A stretch of 64,000 nucleotides of DNA from Anseranas semipalmata (Eukaryota; Chordata; Aves; Anseriformes; Anseranatidae): positions 450,092 to 514,091 of the forward strand of contig VXAA01005254.1 of the NCBI GenBank assembly GCA_013399115.1, given 5' to 3'. The position numbers and the translations under genes are program-made. Positions 1-11,320 of this stretch are shown piece after piece. Below the pieces are notes generated by a model, which saw nothing but the letters and a program-made list of their open reading frames with translations, did not search any database and had not been told where the DNA came from. The first letter of the stretch is position 1; each line of letters starts with the position of its first letter.

Positions 1-2763
1 TTTTCACTGTTTTCCACGGTTGTTCTTAGAACTATTCCTTGAACGTATTATTGATGCATAATCTATGCCTTCTATTTTAAAAATAAATGTTTTCTTCTGT
101 CCTTTTGACCTGATGCCTGTTTTTCCTCTATGCATTTTTAAAGCAAAATCAGATATATTTCTTGTACATGCTTTGTCTTGTCCTTACTGTTGAAGTTACT
201 GTTTCAGTTTTAGTTGTTGTTGTTGGATATTTTTTGGGTTTGCTCATTTGTTTGCTTGTTTTTTAACCAGATATTATTTCAGGACAGCTCACATAGTGCA
301 GTAAATTCTTCCAGAATATTCCCAAATGGAAGAGTACCATTTGTCTCTGTGCTAGGATTTACAACAATACATCAAGATTTGGAAATGTTCTTTGTTAAAT
401 TTTAGTATCAAAGATAGTTCGTTGAGTAAATAGTAAATAACTACAGGCTGCTAAAGATCATCAGGACTTATGTCTAAAATGTTGTCTTAATTCTTTCCTT
501 GAAGGAGCCGTGTTTTCTAAATCTGATCGGCCTACCTCAAAACGCAATGTTGTGTTGTTGGAGAATAACCATAACGAACAAATATCTATTAGATTTTCAG
601 TTACTGTCATGAACATTTTGAAAATAAAAATCGTGTTATTTATTGCTGTGGCTGTTGCTTAAATATCTGCTGCACCCTCTTAGTCATCACTGCATTATAA
701 CCATTCAAAGAGAAACAGTTCTGCCTTAAATCTGTACGTTCTCTTTGGACAGTGAGATCAAGCAACTGTATTGGACTAAAAAAGTTATGACTCATTAAGC
801 ATCAAAGTAAGAGTTACAGATCTAAAAGACTGCTGGAGAGAGATGTACAGCATCGTTAGCCACAACACAGCATCAGATACTACTTTAGGAAATAACACTT
901 CTGTCTGCAGGGTCTGGGCTACCTCTGGAAGGCCATTTTGTTCTGGAAGGAGAAAATAGCAGAATCTGGTGCCTGGCCCAGAACCATTGCATCAGTGACT
1001 GGGAAACTACGTCTCCTAAGTATAAGGATTATAATTGTGATCGGGAGAAAAAGTAGAACTTTACAAAAGAGAATGAGTTAAAACTTACACATGGAGTCAT
1101 ACAAAAAAAAAGAAACGATCATTTATAACTCAAATGTAAAATATCCCATCTGAAAATCTTGGAATAATCTCCTATATTTTAAATTATTTCTTAATAATTA
1201 CATTGTGTAATTATTTTATTGCACATTTTGAGGCAAAGATTGATTGTTAACTAAAGAAAAGCAAAACTGTTGATAGTAGTTCTGTAAATGTTAAAAGGGG
1301 AACACATAAAAGGCTCAAGAAAATCTAGCAGATCTGAGACATTTAGAATATACTTTCCAATGTATATTCAAAATGTCTGTATAAAAGATATTTCAGCATA
1401 TTTTTACTCACTTTATCATATTTGCTGTAAGTTTCCTGAAGCACCTCCACTGATAATCTGAAATACTTTCCCTTTCTCTAGTATTTTTACTGTTATATTC
1501 TAAGGGCAAAATGTCTTTGCATACAAACTGATCAAATCTTTTTATTGGTTGCGATCCAAGCTTTATCATTAGGCAACATTATAAATCTGTTTTTGTCTGT
1601 CTTTGAGCAGAACTCTTTCATGATTTTACTACCAGAGCAGAAGTTCTAACTGATTTAAAGGAGGCAAAATATAAAGCATTGCATTTGTCAGCATAAGTAG
1701 TATGGCATAACCACAACAGCCTTTCATCTAAGAACAAAAAGATAATGAATGCATCTACATGCATGAAATATTAAAATCAAAGACTCTGTAATCAGGAAAA
1801 CAAAATTATAGAAAATTTTACCATGATAAAAATAAAAGCACGGGAAGACTCAAACTGTTACTCAAGGCACTTCAGGCATCCAAAACCATCCCACATACAA
1901 AACATATTATGCATATATGCACGGTGTCAGATCCTGTCTCTTGCTTTTCAAATCAATGCATAATATGCCTAAGTCAACTTTGAAGGTATTTTGAAACACA
2001 TTTAATAAATATTTAAACTTTTTTCATATGAAGTTATTCAGAAGTCACTCTCACAATCACACATAGAAAGAAACAAGTGTTCTTAAGTGCCAGTTAATAA
2101 AACAGAGCTTGTAGATGGTCTATTTTTGTAATGGTCTCACACCCACGAGAAAAGGAAACTCTGATTTGTAGCTAAAATCCTTGGAAATGCTTTGTAAATA
2201 ATCATTAGCCTCAAGATCTTCGTGTCAGTAGAGTTATCCAATTTAAACAAATGTGTATAATAAACAAAAAATATCTAATCGAAATTGTTTCAGCAAGGTC
2301 AGACATACTGGAGTAGGATCACCTTTCCTCTGCCTATCTGTCTCATTAGATGCCTATTTGTATAAAGCCTTAAGAATACTTACATTTCAGAGCAATTAAG
2401 GCAATCTTTCAGCAAAAGTTATTATGTGTTTTATGCAGGTAACTTCTCTATGTATCTGAATTATGTTTCTAAAAATAAACCACATCCAGGGCACATAAAA
2501 CATCAAATATTAACCTGTATACATACAAGCAGAAATACATACTAAAGCAAAGAAATTTTGAGTTTGTTTTGTACAATTTTTCCCTCTAATCAGAAGAACC
2601 TCTAAAATCTGTTTCTCAGGTAAAAAAAAGGTAAGAGATCTGGACTATGATGACATGTGTGCTTCTGTCTGTGTACTTTAGTGGTTTAGTATAGCACTGT
2701 ACTCATTCTCATCTGTGAAGTGGAACCAATAAAAGCATATGTAGGAGTAACCATACCGCAAAG
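1..2763. other. Non-coding AT-rich unique sequence
   Basis: No gene, RNA gene or recognisable repeat is visible in this stretch. Stop codons are frequent in all six frames and the longest open frame is about 63 codons, at 214-405, with low-complexity hydrophobic content. The composition is typical of avian intron or intergenic DNA. Whether it is intronic or intergenic cannot be told from the sequence. Confidence 0.7.
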
Positions 2764-3705
2764 AACAGAATCCACACAATATGGATTTGAAAGATGGAAA
2801 GGGATCATTTAGTTTGTCTTCCTGCACAGAGTTAAGTTGCAAAGACTTCAGTGGCAGTGGTATGTGCCCTTAAAAATCTCAGTTTAAGATGGATTTTCAT
2901 TCTCCACAGATGACATATTAGAACATTTTTTCTTAATATTAACCTAAATTATCTTTTCTGAAAAGAAGTTTCTTCTTTTTATACCTCAATTAGAGTTCAC
3001 TGTGCTCTTCTGAGCAACTTTTATATACTAGGAGATTGCTGGTATGTTTTTCGGTCTTTTCTACAATTCCTTCAGCCTTCCTTCATTTATTATTTTAATC
3101 TTCTCTCTGGAGTCCCTTTAACTTGCCTGTATTTTAAAGTGGGCCATTCAAAACAGGATGCAGTACTAATGTAGGTCTCTCTAAAGTCAAGTAAAGCAGA
3201 ATGATTGTCTTCTGCTTCTCACATACTGCAATTCCCTTTAATATATCCTAAAATATTTTTCAACAAAATCACAGTTAGATCATGGTCAGTCTGTTATCCA
3301 ATATAACTCACTGGTCCTTTTCTGTACTGTCGTTCCCTAGCCAGTTATATCTTACTTTGGATTAGTTTGTTTGATTTCTCCTTCTAAAGTCTACGATTTT
3401 GTACTTGCCTTCACTACACATTATCTTGCTGGTTTTAGATCATTTCTCTTTATCTATACAGATCACTTTGAACTCAATCCTGTTATGTTAGGGGCTTGCA
3501 ACGCTTGTGGTCTGGCAGTGAAAATACTAGCAGGATATGGCTAGGATAAACCTGTACAGAATCAAATGCCTCTCTCAGACTCACTGAAACACTAACAGTG
3601 CATTTTTTCAACCTGTTTCCTAGTTCAGTTTTAAGATGTCACACAGGACAACGGCTAAAGTCTTACCAGAACCAGTATCACCTACATTTTCTCCCTAATT
3701 ATCCC
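2764..3705 (-). mobile_element. Ancient, degraded CR1 LINE (minus strand)
   Basis: Read on the minus strand, this follows the antisense order of old amniote CR1 elements. Near 2764-2830 is the eroded tail, an AGAATC-like motif followed by a GGAAAGGGATCATTTAGT-like block. At 3140-3300 comes a block like 'GGATGCAGTACTAATGTAGGTCTC'-type CR1 sequence. At 3395-3475 comes the block 'GTACTTGCC...CATTTCTCTTTATCTATACAGATC'. Weaker resemblance continues to about 3705 ('CTAAAGTCTTACCAG'). Divergence is high and there are many indels, so this is a long-dead copy from an early amniote or archosaur subfamily rather than a recent insertion. No reading frame survives. The right boundary is uncertain by about 100 bases. 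Confidence 0.72.
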
Positions 3706-4429
3706 GCATGCCAACTATTCCATTGAAGATGGACAAAACTGCAGTTTGACATCAGAGCTTTCCAGTTATTCCCAGGGACAGGAGATTGGAATACAAGTCC
3801 AAGAGATGTGTAAGAAGACCTTGATGTCTGTGTAGAAGTTTAAGCTCTTGCTCTTCTCAGTCTTTTTCATCTTACCCACAAGAGGAGGGATGTCATTCTG
3901 GGACACTATTTCCTCTGTCAGAAGGTTGTGGATGTCCATTGCTATTTTTGAAGATGTTATTTACATTACAGTTATATTACACAAAGACATCTTAGTGAGA
4001 GGGTATGTGCTAACTCACTGAGTTTTGCAGTATTTGTTAGCATGCTATCCCAGTTTACGAAGTGGCCCATCGCAAGCATTTTTTTTTAACTTTGAAGATT
4101 CTCCAAGCCTTTATGCTCTTTGATAAATGACAGTGTCTGTCATTACGTATCCATCTTTGATTGATTCATTCCAGGCATCTGTCATCCTTAGCGCATTAGC
4201 TGCATGTATAAAAATGAAATGAATCTGGTTGTCATCGGTGTATTAATCATAATGGGTACCAACAGGTTACATTATTCAAGTAGTCACATGAGGATGTTAA
4301 AAGCAGGATGCCAAGAGGCTGGGTGACACTGGGGTCAGGGAATGGCTGCTACCATTCTGAGTCCTATCAGAAATCAATGGAGCCCCCTTTATGCGACACA
4401 CCCATGTCACATAAAAATATCACTAGTAT
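3706..4429. other. Unique non-coding sequence between two CR1-like blocks
   Basis: Nothing recognisable. The block is AT-rich with no long frame. Because old CR1 sequence lies on both sides in the same orientation, part of it may be CR1 too decayed to recognise, or a later insertion that split the element. Confidence 0.5.
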
Positions 4430-4612
4430 CACTGTTGATTTTGTCAAAAGCTAAGGAGACGTTAACTACTATGAGCATAACATATGTGATCTGCCTCTAG
4501 ATTTTGACAGGGGGGATTAGACTGGTTTTGGTCTTTCACTCCTTTTTCTGTTAAAATTTCATAAGAATTACTTTGGTACTTACTCATCTTCCCTGGGACC
4601 ACGAGGTCCACA
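4430..4612 (-). mobile_element. Possible further ancient CR1 fragment (minus strand)
   Basis: The stretch 4437-4470 ('TTTTGTCAAAAGCTAAGGAG') and 4500-4540 (GGGATTAGACTGGTTTTGG) resembles the antisense CR1 reverse-transcriptase region that follows the block seen near 3650 in intact old CR1 copies. The segment near 4590 ('CTTCCCTGGGACCACG') fits a later part of the same region. Resemblance is by eye only and there are gaps. It could be a second piece of the element at 2764-3705 or an independent copy. Confidence 0.4.
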
Positions 4613-4615
4613 GCA

Positions 4616-5419
4616 GAAGGTAAGCATACTGTGAACATATGTAAGCGTATTACTCAGTGCTCAGAAGAAAAATACTATTCCTTTTAATATTATGAAGACA
4701 ATCATATCTTTTTGAGAAAACCCTGTAACGTGTGATTAAATTTACTTATTTTAATATACGGCAGCAAGATAACAAGCACTGTTTTCTTTAAACAAAATAT
4801 AGATGAAAACTACAGTTTTTCATCAGTTTGAAGATGTACGTACATTGTCTGAGGATTTATGGTTGCTAAAACAATGTGAAATTTTAGCAGACTGTTTAAA
4901 TTACAGTTACCATATGAGGACATTTAAAGTGGAGCATACCTACTATTAATGTCTGTCCTATTTGCTGCCTTGTAGTATAGATGCTTAATGTACTGTTTTT
5001 CAGCATTGAAAAGTTTTAAAGTGCTGTATCAGTTTTCATCATAAAAATTCCAGACTCTGCACCACCCATAAGGATGAATAAAGATTGTAATCGTTCTGTG
5101 GAAAATTCAGCAAATGAAATATAATCTTCTTAAGAATAGGTAATATAATCTAAAGAAAGGAAATTTAAATCATATTCATTACGCGTAAGTAGCTTTCCAA
5201 CAGGAAAATCATCAAATGACACTTTCAGAAAAGTATTGGGAAGAAATTCAATGCTGTAGAATGCTTCCTTTCTTCCTGTGTGAAACGTTGTTGGTTTCAT
5301 ACAGTTGAAGACTTGAAGAGGCCTTAGAAGAATACATACTAAGATGGTTTTATGGTTTATAACTTGTATGATCTATTAACAATATTTTTATAATTTGGGG
5401 ATATTTGTTTTGAGTTCTG
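4616..5419. other. AT-rich non-coding sequence
   Basis: No ORF, repeat family or RNA gene is recognised. Confidence 0.6.
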
Positions 5420-5795
5420 TTACCGTCCTCATCACTTTTTTTAATAGCAACCCTACTGCTACCATCTCCCACAGATAGACTCACCTTGTTTTCAGACTCT
5501 CTTTATCCATTTCTGTCTCACTTCTCCTTGTGGCTCCTATACTCAAAGCAATCCTTCAACTTCTTGTCTGTCATTCTTCAAGTTCTTCTCTTCTCTCAAT
5601 CTTCCCTTAAATCTTTCGTTTCCCTCTTTTTATTCAGTTTCTGTTTTCAGCTTTTTTCCCCCTACCAAAATCAGTACCAAAATCCCTCCCATGCTTCCAA
5701 CAGAGATTTCTCCAACCCTTTTCTTCCACAATTGTTACCCCATTCCTGCCTTTTGTTGTGGCTCCCCCCACTGCTGCTTTTTCTATATTAGTTTG
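5420..5795. other. Pyrimidine-rich, strand-asymmetric tract
   Basis: About 350 bases in which the + strand is mostly C and T, with many TTCT, TCTC and CCTT runs and few G residues. This lack of purines removes stop codons from one frame and so produces a 101-codon open frame at 5486-5791. Its product is a low-complexity Ser/Leu/Phe-rich string with no recognisable domain, so I do not call it a gene. The tract is degenerate, not a clean microsatellite. The minus strand has a good-looking donor at about 5485 but no acceptor upstream of it. Confidence 0.6.
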
Positions 5796-8236
5796 TTATT
5801 GAATAAGGCCCATGGATACTAACTGAAGATAGTGATAGCTGAAATTTAGCTAGATGAATAAAAAGAAAATCTAGTCCCTATTTATTGAGTATATTTTCTT
5901 CAGCGCTGTAATTCAATTTGGTAATAAAACACATTCTCCCCTTCTTGTATTAGCTAACACAAGTCATTTTGTTTTTAAAAATGTTGCACACATACATGCA
6001 AGACTGGAACAGCAATCCAACAAATTTCATATTCAGTGCAAAGAGCCTCAACAAAAAACATAATTAATGCAATGCAATGTTTGAGATTTTAAGCCAACAA
6101 AAGCCAGACCATTTAGAGCTAAGGTTCCCATAGCAACCTTACTCTATCTCCTCCTGTGTCTGTGTGATAGGGTCTTTTTTTACATGACCACATATTGCTA
6201 GGGAATGGGCTGTATTATTCCGTAAATAGAACATCAGTTTAATAGGTAAGTGAACTACACAAGGACTCAGAAATTTGAGTATATGTCTTCAAAGGAAATT
6301 AAATCAGCGTGGCTTGCAGAGGTACTGTATGTATATAAACACTAGAAGAAATTTTCATTTAAGCTTCCACACAATGTTACAACATCATCATTAATATAAA
6401 TGCTGCCTGCAAGTGAATTTTTGTCATGTTTATAGTTACGCCAATTATCTATTTCCCTGGATATATAGAAAATATAAAGGCTAGTTAATTATGGGAGGAA
6501 ATTGTTGATATTTCTTAAAAAAATAATACCTTCCTATACAAGGAGACTCTTCATTTTTAAGGGATTATTCTCTAGAGTAGGCAGCTACATAAAAGTATAT
6601 AGGAACTCAAAAGAGGCAGGCAGACTTCAGGGCCACCTTAACATCGATTCTGCACTTTACATTCTTCAGCTGTGACATTTTTGATGCAGAACTGTCTCAG
6701 AGAGCCTAGGAGTATTTTGTTACAGGCATAGTATAAGGTACCTCAGCACCCAACTCTTGAGTTTTGATTTCTACCTCTGGGTGCTGGTTTAGGCATTGCA
6801 GTTCAGAAAGAACAGAATCCGAAGTTTTTACTGGATCTAGATGAAGGCAATGAAGTTGAGATCCCTGGTAATTTATCTGTAACCCTAGAATATATTTTTG
6901 GAATTGAAAGTGTTTTATATAACATTGACACAAAACTCTGGCAAACCTGACAGCAATCAGTTAGTTTGGAGACGATTTTAAAACAATAATAATACGATGA
7001 AGAAAAACAAGAAATACCATCAAAAGAAATACTCCCGACAGAAATGAGAGAAATATCATCCGTTTCCTCAGTTGGGCTCTAACATACATTTTCCATATTC
7101 AGTTTCTTTGTAAAACAAATTTACAGTAAAGACCTTGTTAATGTTCCGACAGTTGTTAGCATCTAAGCAGGTGGATACTCTCAGCGTTCAACCACTGTTA
7201 GCTCTGAAGAAACCTGACACGCAGCAATTAGATGACTGGCAAATCCCTGAACTATCTGCTTTCCCATAATAGTATATGGACAATGTGTCCAAATAAAAGT
7301 GGATAGCAGCCTGAAATATTGAATAGTTCCCCAGAGAAATAATAATGAGGAACTCTTCAACTAATATCCTCTTTCTGGCTCACAAGGACATTGCAAGACA
7401 GTAATCATATTGTGCGAGGCTGGATTAAACTTTGTTGAAACTAGCACATTTAATTGTAAACCTGCACTTAAGATAGTAGAGAGAGAAAGTTAAGATTGCT
7501 TTCACCCAAACAAAAAAGCAAATACATGAAATTTTAAGATCTTAATGAAGAGCTTTCATCTAGATACAGATTTAGGTAGGCACAGCAGAGAAGTAGCTCG
7601 GATTCAAAATACAGAAACACTAAATGAGGAAAAAAAAAAAGGAAGAACATAGTGAAGACAAAAAGCTTGAGAGTTTGAAGAATGTGTGTGACCTCTGAAG
7701 TCAAGAGAACGGGGCAGAGCGCAGGCTGAAATGTTTTTTCATACTATGAACAGGGGAACTAAGTTATCTAAATCCTCTTATACCCAGGGAAGTAGAGCCT
7801 TGAAAATTCTCCTAAGTAAACAGAGCAGCAACAAGGATATCTGACCTCCTTACCAACTTGTCCTCTTAGCTGAAGAAGTTCAAAACATTTCCTATAATGG
7901 GTCAATATGCCTTTAACCTACATTACAAAGTTCACAGATAACAACATATAATTTTCCCTTCTGAGGCAGGAGTAACTGCAGCTTCTCGCTCACTAGGAGA
8001 GCACCACCCAGCCTTAACACCAGCCTGCGTGTGAGGAACACCATATGCTTGAGCTGACCGTGGTCTAAGACAAGAACCTCATTAGCCCTCTGGGTCTGCA
8101 GGTGAAAGCGTTGCTCCCTCATTGGGTTTCAGGTTGTGTGTGTGTGTTTTTAGAATTTCTTCACAAGTGATTACTTACGGGCTAGCAGCAGCTGCCTGGA
8201 GAAAGCAGATTTTGAGACAGGACAGCAGAACATCCT
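5796..8236. other. AT-rich non-coding sequence upstream of the CpG island
   Basis: No gene is recognised. It holds a short A-run at about 7628-7640. A (TG)n run of about 14 bases lies at 8134-8147, just left of the CpG island. The open frames at 6706-6933 and 7913-8122 on the minus strand have no family resemblance. Confidence 0.6.
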
Positions 8237-8683
8237 CCCTGCCTTGCCAGGGGAGAGGCTCCCGAGCCCAGAGAGGAAGGAAAAGCCGCGACGGGAGGGA
8301 CTAAAAGCGATGTTTCTGGTCCAGAAACAGCCTTCCCTCGTCAGGGGGAGCCTGCCAGCGAGGTTTCCTGCAGCAACTCCGGACCCGTGCCCTGCCTCAG
8401 GGCCTGCGGGGACAGAGCTGGCAAGGACAGGTGCCCGGGCGCTTCCCCGGACCCGCCCAACGGCCGCCAGCGCTGAGCGGCGGTTNNNNNNNNNNNNNNN
8501 NNNNNNNNNNNCGGCAGGGCCCGGGCGAAAGCCGGCCCGGCCCTTGCGCCTCGGCCGAGCGCTGTGAGGGCTTCCTGCGCTGCGCGGGCGCTGCCGGGAG
8601 ACGCAGGGCCCTGCACCTGTAAGGTTCCTGTGGTAAATAATGGTGGCGGAGGCGTCCCTCAGAGCGCTTTTTGTATCCCCCAA
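8171..8683 (-). other. Candidate minus-strand first exon/ORF across CpG island (hypothesis)
   Basis: A frame of 170 codons starts with ATG at 8683 (MGDTKSALRDASATIIYH...) and ends in a TAA that overlaps a GTAAGTAA at 8178-8171. A transcript could therefore leave the frame through a splice donor at 8179/8178. Against it: the base before GT is C, which is unfavourable; the composition (Arg, Gly, Ala, Pro) is what any GC-rich frame gives; the 26-N gap lies inside it and may shift the frame; and no domain is recognisable. It may simply be a GC-rich shadow frame of a promoter region. Confidence 0.15.
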
Positions 8684-8690
8684 GAGGGGG
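8237..8690. promoter_or_regulatory. CpG island, probable promoter/first exon
   Basis: GC content rises abruptly from AT-rich flanks and CpG dinucleotides become dense, with dozens in about 450 bases; they are rare elsewhere in the window. The clusters at 8425-8485 and 8512-8600 are the densest, for example CGGCCGCCAGCGCTGAGCGG. In vertebrates, unmethylated islands like this usually mark promoters. There is no TATA box in an obvious place; CCGCCC at about 8454 could be a GC box. On the minus strand a frame from 8683 stays open through the island to a GTAAGT at 8178-8173. On the + strand an ATG at 8640 opens a short frame that runs towards a GTAAGA at 8713. Direction is undecided and bidirectional transcription is possible. 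I do not recognise the gene. Confidence 0.82.
8486..8511. other. Assembly gap (26 N)
   Basis: Twenty-six unknown bases lie in the most GC-rich part of the CpG island, where sequencing commonly drops out. The true length may differ, so any frame crossing the gap is unreliable. Confidence 1.
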
Positions 8691-8738
8691 GGAAGGGTGT
8701 CTTTGGCTGGCTGTAAGAATGTGCTTGTGTCTATATAA
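8640..8738 (+). other. Candidate + strand start codon and short 5' coding segment (hypothesis)
   Basis: ATGGTGGCGGAGGCG at 8640 has an A at -3 and G at +4, a favourable vertebrate start context, at the downstream edge of the CpG island. The frame begins MVAEASLRALFVSPKRGG and stops after 32 codons at 8736-8738, but a GTAAGA at 8713 could act as a splice donor first, leaving phase 1. The product is not recognised. Direct splicing from this donor to the candidate exon at 15438 would create a stop codon (T + AA), so either another exon intervenes, a different start or donor is used, or one of the two is not real. Confidence 0.15.
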
Positions 8739-10864
8739 CAAAACCTGGGGTCTGCAGCTACAGTTTAATATAGATAAGTGCCACTGTAAGAAAACAATTT
8801 ACAAATCTTGTGAATGTAGCCATTACTTTCAACTGGAAAACTCACAAGCTTCTTTTTTTCTTAGGCAATGGGTCAAGCCACTGTTATTTTGCTTGAGCTG
8901 TTTATTACGAGCCTCATAAACATCTACATTGCCAGCATTACTCATCACATATGATATTTGTAAGTACACTGGTCATAGCACTTAGGTTAATATTTAAAAA
9001 TATGGTACTAGTTTTTGAACACTTGGGTTAATACATAAACATGTATTAGCATTGCAAATAACAAATGAAGGATTTCCATTTCTATAAGACAGTAATAACC
9101 TATAAGCAAAATTGTACCAAAGGATATCTCCAATTCCCTATAATTTATGTGAACATGTAATAATAACCTACCATCACAGGTAAGTGCAAGGGGATAAAGT
9201 TAGTATTATCATCAACGTTTGCCTTTCTCGGCTCACAGAGATTTTCTTGATGCTTTTACACTCCACATGTATTGTCTGCGGAATGTTTGCAAGCCATAAT
9301 GCCATGGGAAGTGTGAGCACACAAGATACCATAGAACAGTTCTGGAACACTGTAATGGCGTTCTGATACAGATCTCTCTATTTTAAGAAATAACTACAAT
9401 TTCTAACTTTGATCAGTGAACTCAGAAATTGGCAGTTTACATTTCAGAGGTAAAAATTTTGTGGATGCTAGAGATCTACTATCTGTGATTGTCGGAAGCA
9501 TGGCTACTGGGGAAAGATATGTTTAAATCTTTATTGGAGCTTTTGGTCCAAAAAGGTAATAAGCAATTACCTGTATTAGCAATGAAGTATCAGTGCTGCA
9601 AGATGCAATAACCTGGCAGCATGAGATAAATTAACCCTTAGATTCCTTTTTTTTTTTTTGCTTTAATGCGCCATTAAGAAAGTTAAGAACCAGCAGTCAA
9701 CTGTAAGAGAGAAAAACCCTGTTTTATACTTTTTCTCAATTTCAAATTAAGCACTAATACTAGATCTTGAAAGTTGATAAAGGTAATTTAGGCAGGTCTC
9801 ATACAGGAGTTGTTGCATACAGCATCTTTCTCAATTACGAAAGCAAGGAATCTGAAGTACTGAAAAGAGTAGAGCTCAAGCTGAGAAGAGAAAAATACTT
9901 AGGATGAGAATACATGAGAAAGGAGAAGAAGATCCAAATCAAGCTTTTAAGTCCATCAGCAGGACCAGTTGGTGAATGTTTTGGAAAACTGGGCAATCTA
10001 CTCGGTCAATTTAATAAGAAATTAGAAAATCAGCACTTGGCCTTACTTTGTATTTTAGGAAATAGCTGCAATAATACTGATAATATAGACTAATGTCTGT
10101 AAAACACCAGGATGAAGTGAGGTGCTATTAAGAACAAAGTATCTTACATATATATTATCTCAAATTACCTACCCTGAGAGATAAGATTTTTTTTCTACAA
10201 GTACTGTTATAAAAATAAAATTCTGTTATAGCTACTTGGCCCATGAGAAGTCATTCTTTGAGCTATTCACAGCCTCTAGTGCCTTAAAGTTCTTCTAACA
10301 AAGTTAGAAACACAGTTATCCTCACTTAAAGGAACATAGGCACAGGCAGTTGGATTCATCTTTCTTGTCTTTAGATGACAACAGTACTAGTCTACATCTG
10401 AGCTAGAGGTCTGGCCTTCTTTTATGCTTAATGGAGAGAAATAAGCACTTTGAAGGTATGATTTATTTGAGATATTTTTAGATGTCTACTTGAGATGAAT
10501 TGTTCCATCAAATCTCCTGTTTCTTTCCGTTTACTATAAAGGGAATCTGGATGCCTGGCTCAGATGTATATTTCTATAGTGTAGGAGTCTCTGTTTGATT
10601 AGATGAATCATATAAGCTGACTATCTGAGTTCCAGAGTAGCATTTGAATCACACAAATATCTTTAGTCTTGAGGAGAAGAGTATTGGATAACTTTATATT
10701 TCTATGCCATATCCAGTGCCTCAAATATTAATTGAATTTTTTATTCCTTTCTTCACTGATGTTTCTGGACAGGTTCTCTTCTCTAATGCTTTTGGACCCT
10801 GATTTATGTTCAGAATATGCCTACATGTCATGCTGTGAGTAGGTGCAGTCTTTCTATGCCTGTG
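8691..10864. other. AT-rich non-coding sequence
   Basis: No gene or known repeat. A strong-looking CAG|GTAAGT occurs at 9178-9186, but the bases before it carry stops in all frames, so it can only be cryptic or belong to a non-coding transcript. A T-run lies at about 9647-9659. Confidence 0.6.
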
Positions 10865-11095
10865 CTGAAAGCTAATACAGCCTCGCACTGCCAGCGCTCT
10901 GAGCCAGCCACGAGTGTGCTCGCTCTGTGCCCAGCCCAGGCTAATTAACTGTGCCAGACAGCAGCCTCGTTAGCTCTGGCATGGTGAAACGTTTGCTGCA
11001 TTCACACATCTCTTGGTCAGCACAGAACATAGACAGGGTGATCGGGGGCCTGTCTAAAGTACACCATGTAGACAGAGCTGCAGAAGTTGTGTAAC
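10865..11095. promoter_or_regulatory. GC-richer patch, candidate conserved non-coding element
   Basis: A compact block of balanced, high-complexity sequence set in AT-rich DNA. It includes CTAATTAACTG at about 10940, a homeodomain-type TAATTA core, and a GACAGGG...GCCTGTC near-inverted pair at 11033-11057. It has no open frame of note and no similarity that I recognise to a mobile element. These traits are compatible with an enhancer-like conserved element, but conservation cannot be judged from one sequence. Confidence 0.2.
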
Positions 11096-11106
11096 ACTTT
11101 CATCTC

Positions 11107-11159
11107 CTTTTATTTTTATTTTTATTTATTTTATTTTTTTTTATTTTTATTTTTTTTTA
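11107..11159. repeat. (TTTTA)n / T-rich simple repeat
   Basis: About 53 bases of imperfect TTTTA and TTTTTA units on the + strand, ending in TAG. Similar tracts are common as slippage products. There is no LINE or SINE body next to it, so it does not look like a retroposon tail. Confidence 0.9.
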
Positions 11160-11280
11160 GCTATGCAGTCTGCTTGTCATCTGATTAGGATTATGTACTA
11201 GAGTAGGTCATAGTGTTTAAGTAAGATAGAAAAAAGCTAGTGATGTCATGGAATTGGTGAATATACAGCTTCTTCTTTTT

Positions 11281-11320
11281 TCTGTGTGATATGATTGGTT
11301 TCTGTGTGATATGATGAGTT
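11281..11320. repeat. 20-bp tandem duplication
   Basis: Two adjacent 20-base units, 11281-11300 and 11301-11320, differ at two or three positions (TCTGTGTGATATGATTGGTT versus ...GATGAGTT). This is a simple local duplication. Confidence 0.9.

Noticed and set aside
4562..4615. 54-bp segment ending in a good donor (AGAAG|GTAAGC), open frame ending LGPRGPQQK, resembling a collagen-type exon
   Set aside because: It falls in a stretch that looks like decayed CR1, contains only two G-X-Y-like triplets, and its acceptor is weak.
5485..5560. Minus-strand AAG|GTGAGT donor after a charged open segment
   Set aside because: The purine-rich strand has no polypyrimidine tract or acceptor upstream, and a stop lies about 23 codons before.
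5486..5791. 101-codon frame
   Set aside because: It results from stop-codon depletion in a pyrimidine-rich tract; low-complexity product and no exon signals.
6241..6255. Strong AG|GTAAGT donor
   Set aside because: All three frames before it carry stops; cryptic site only.
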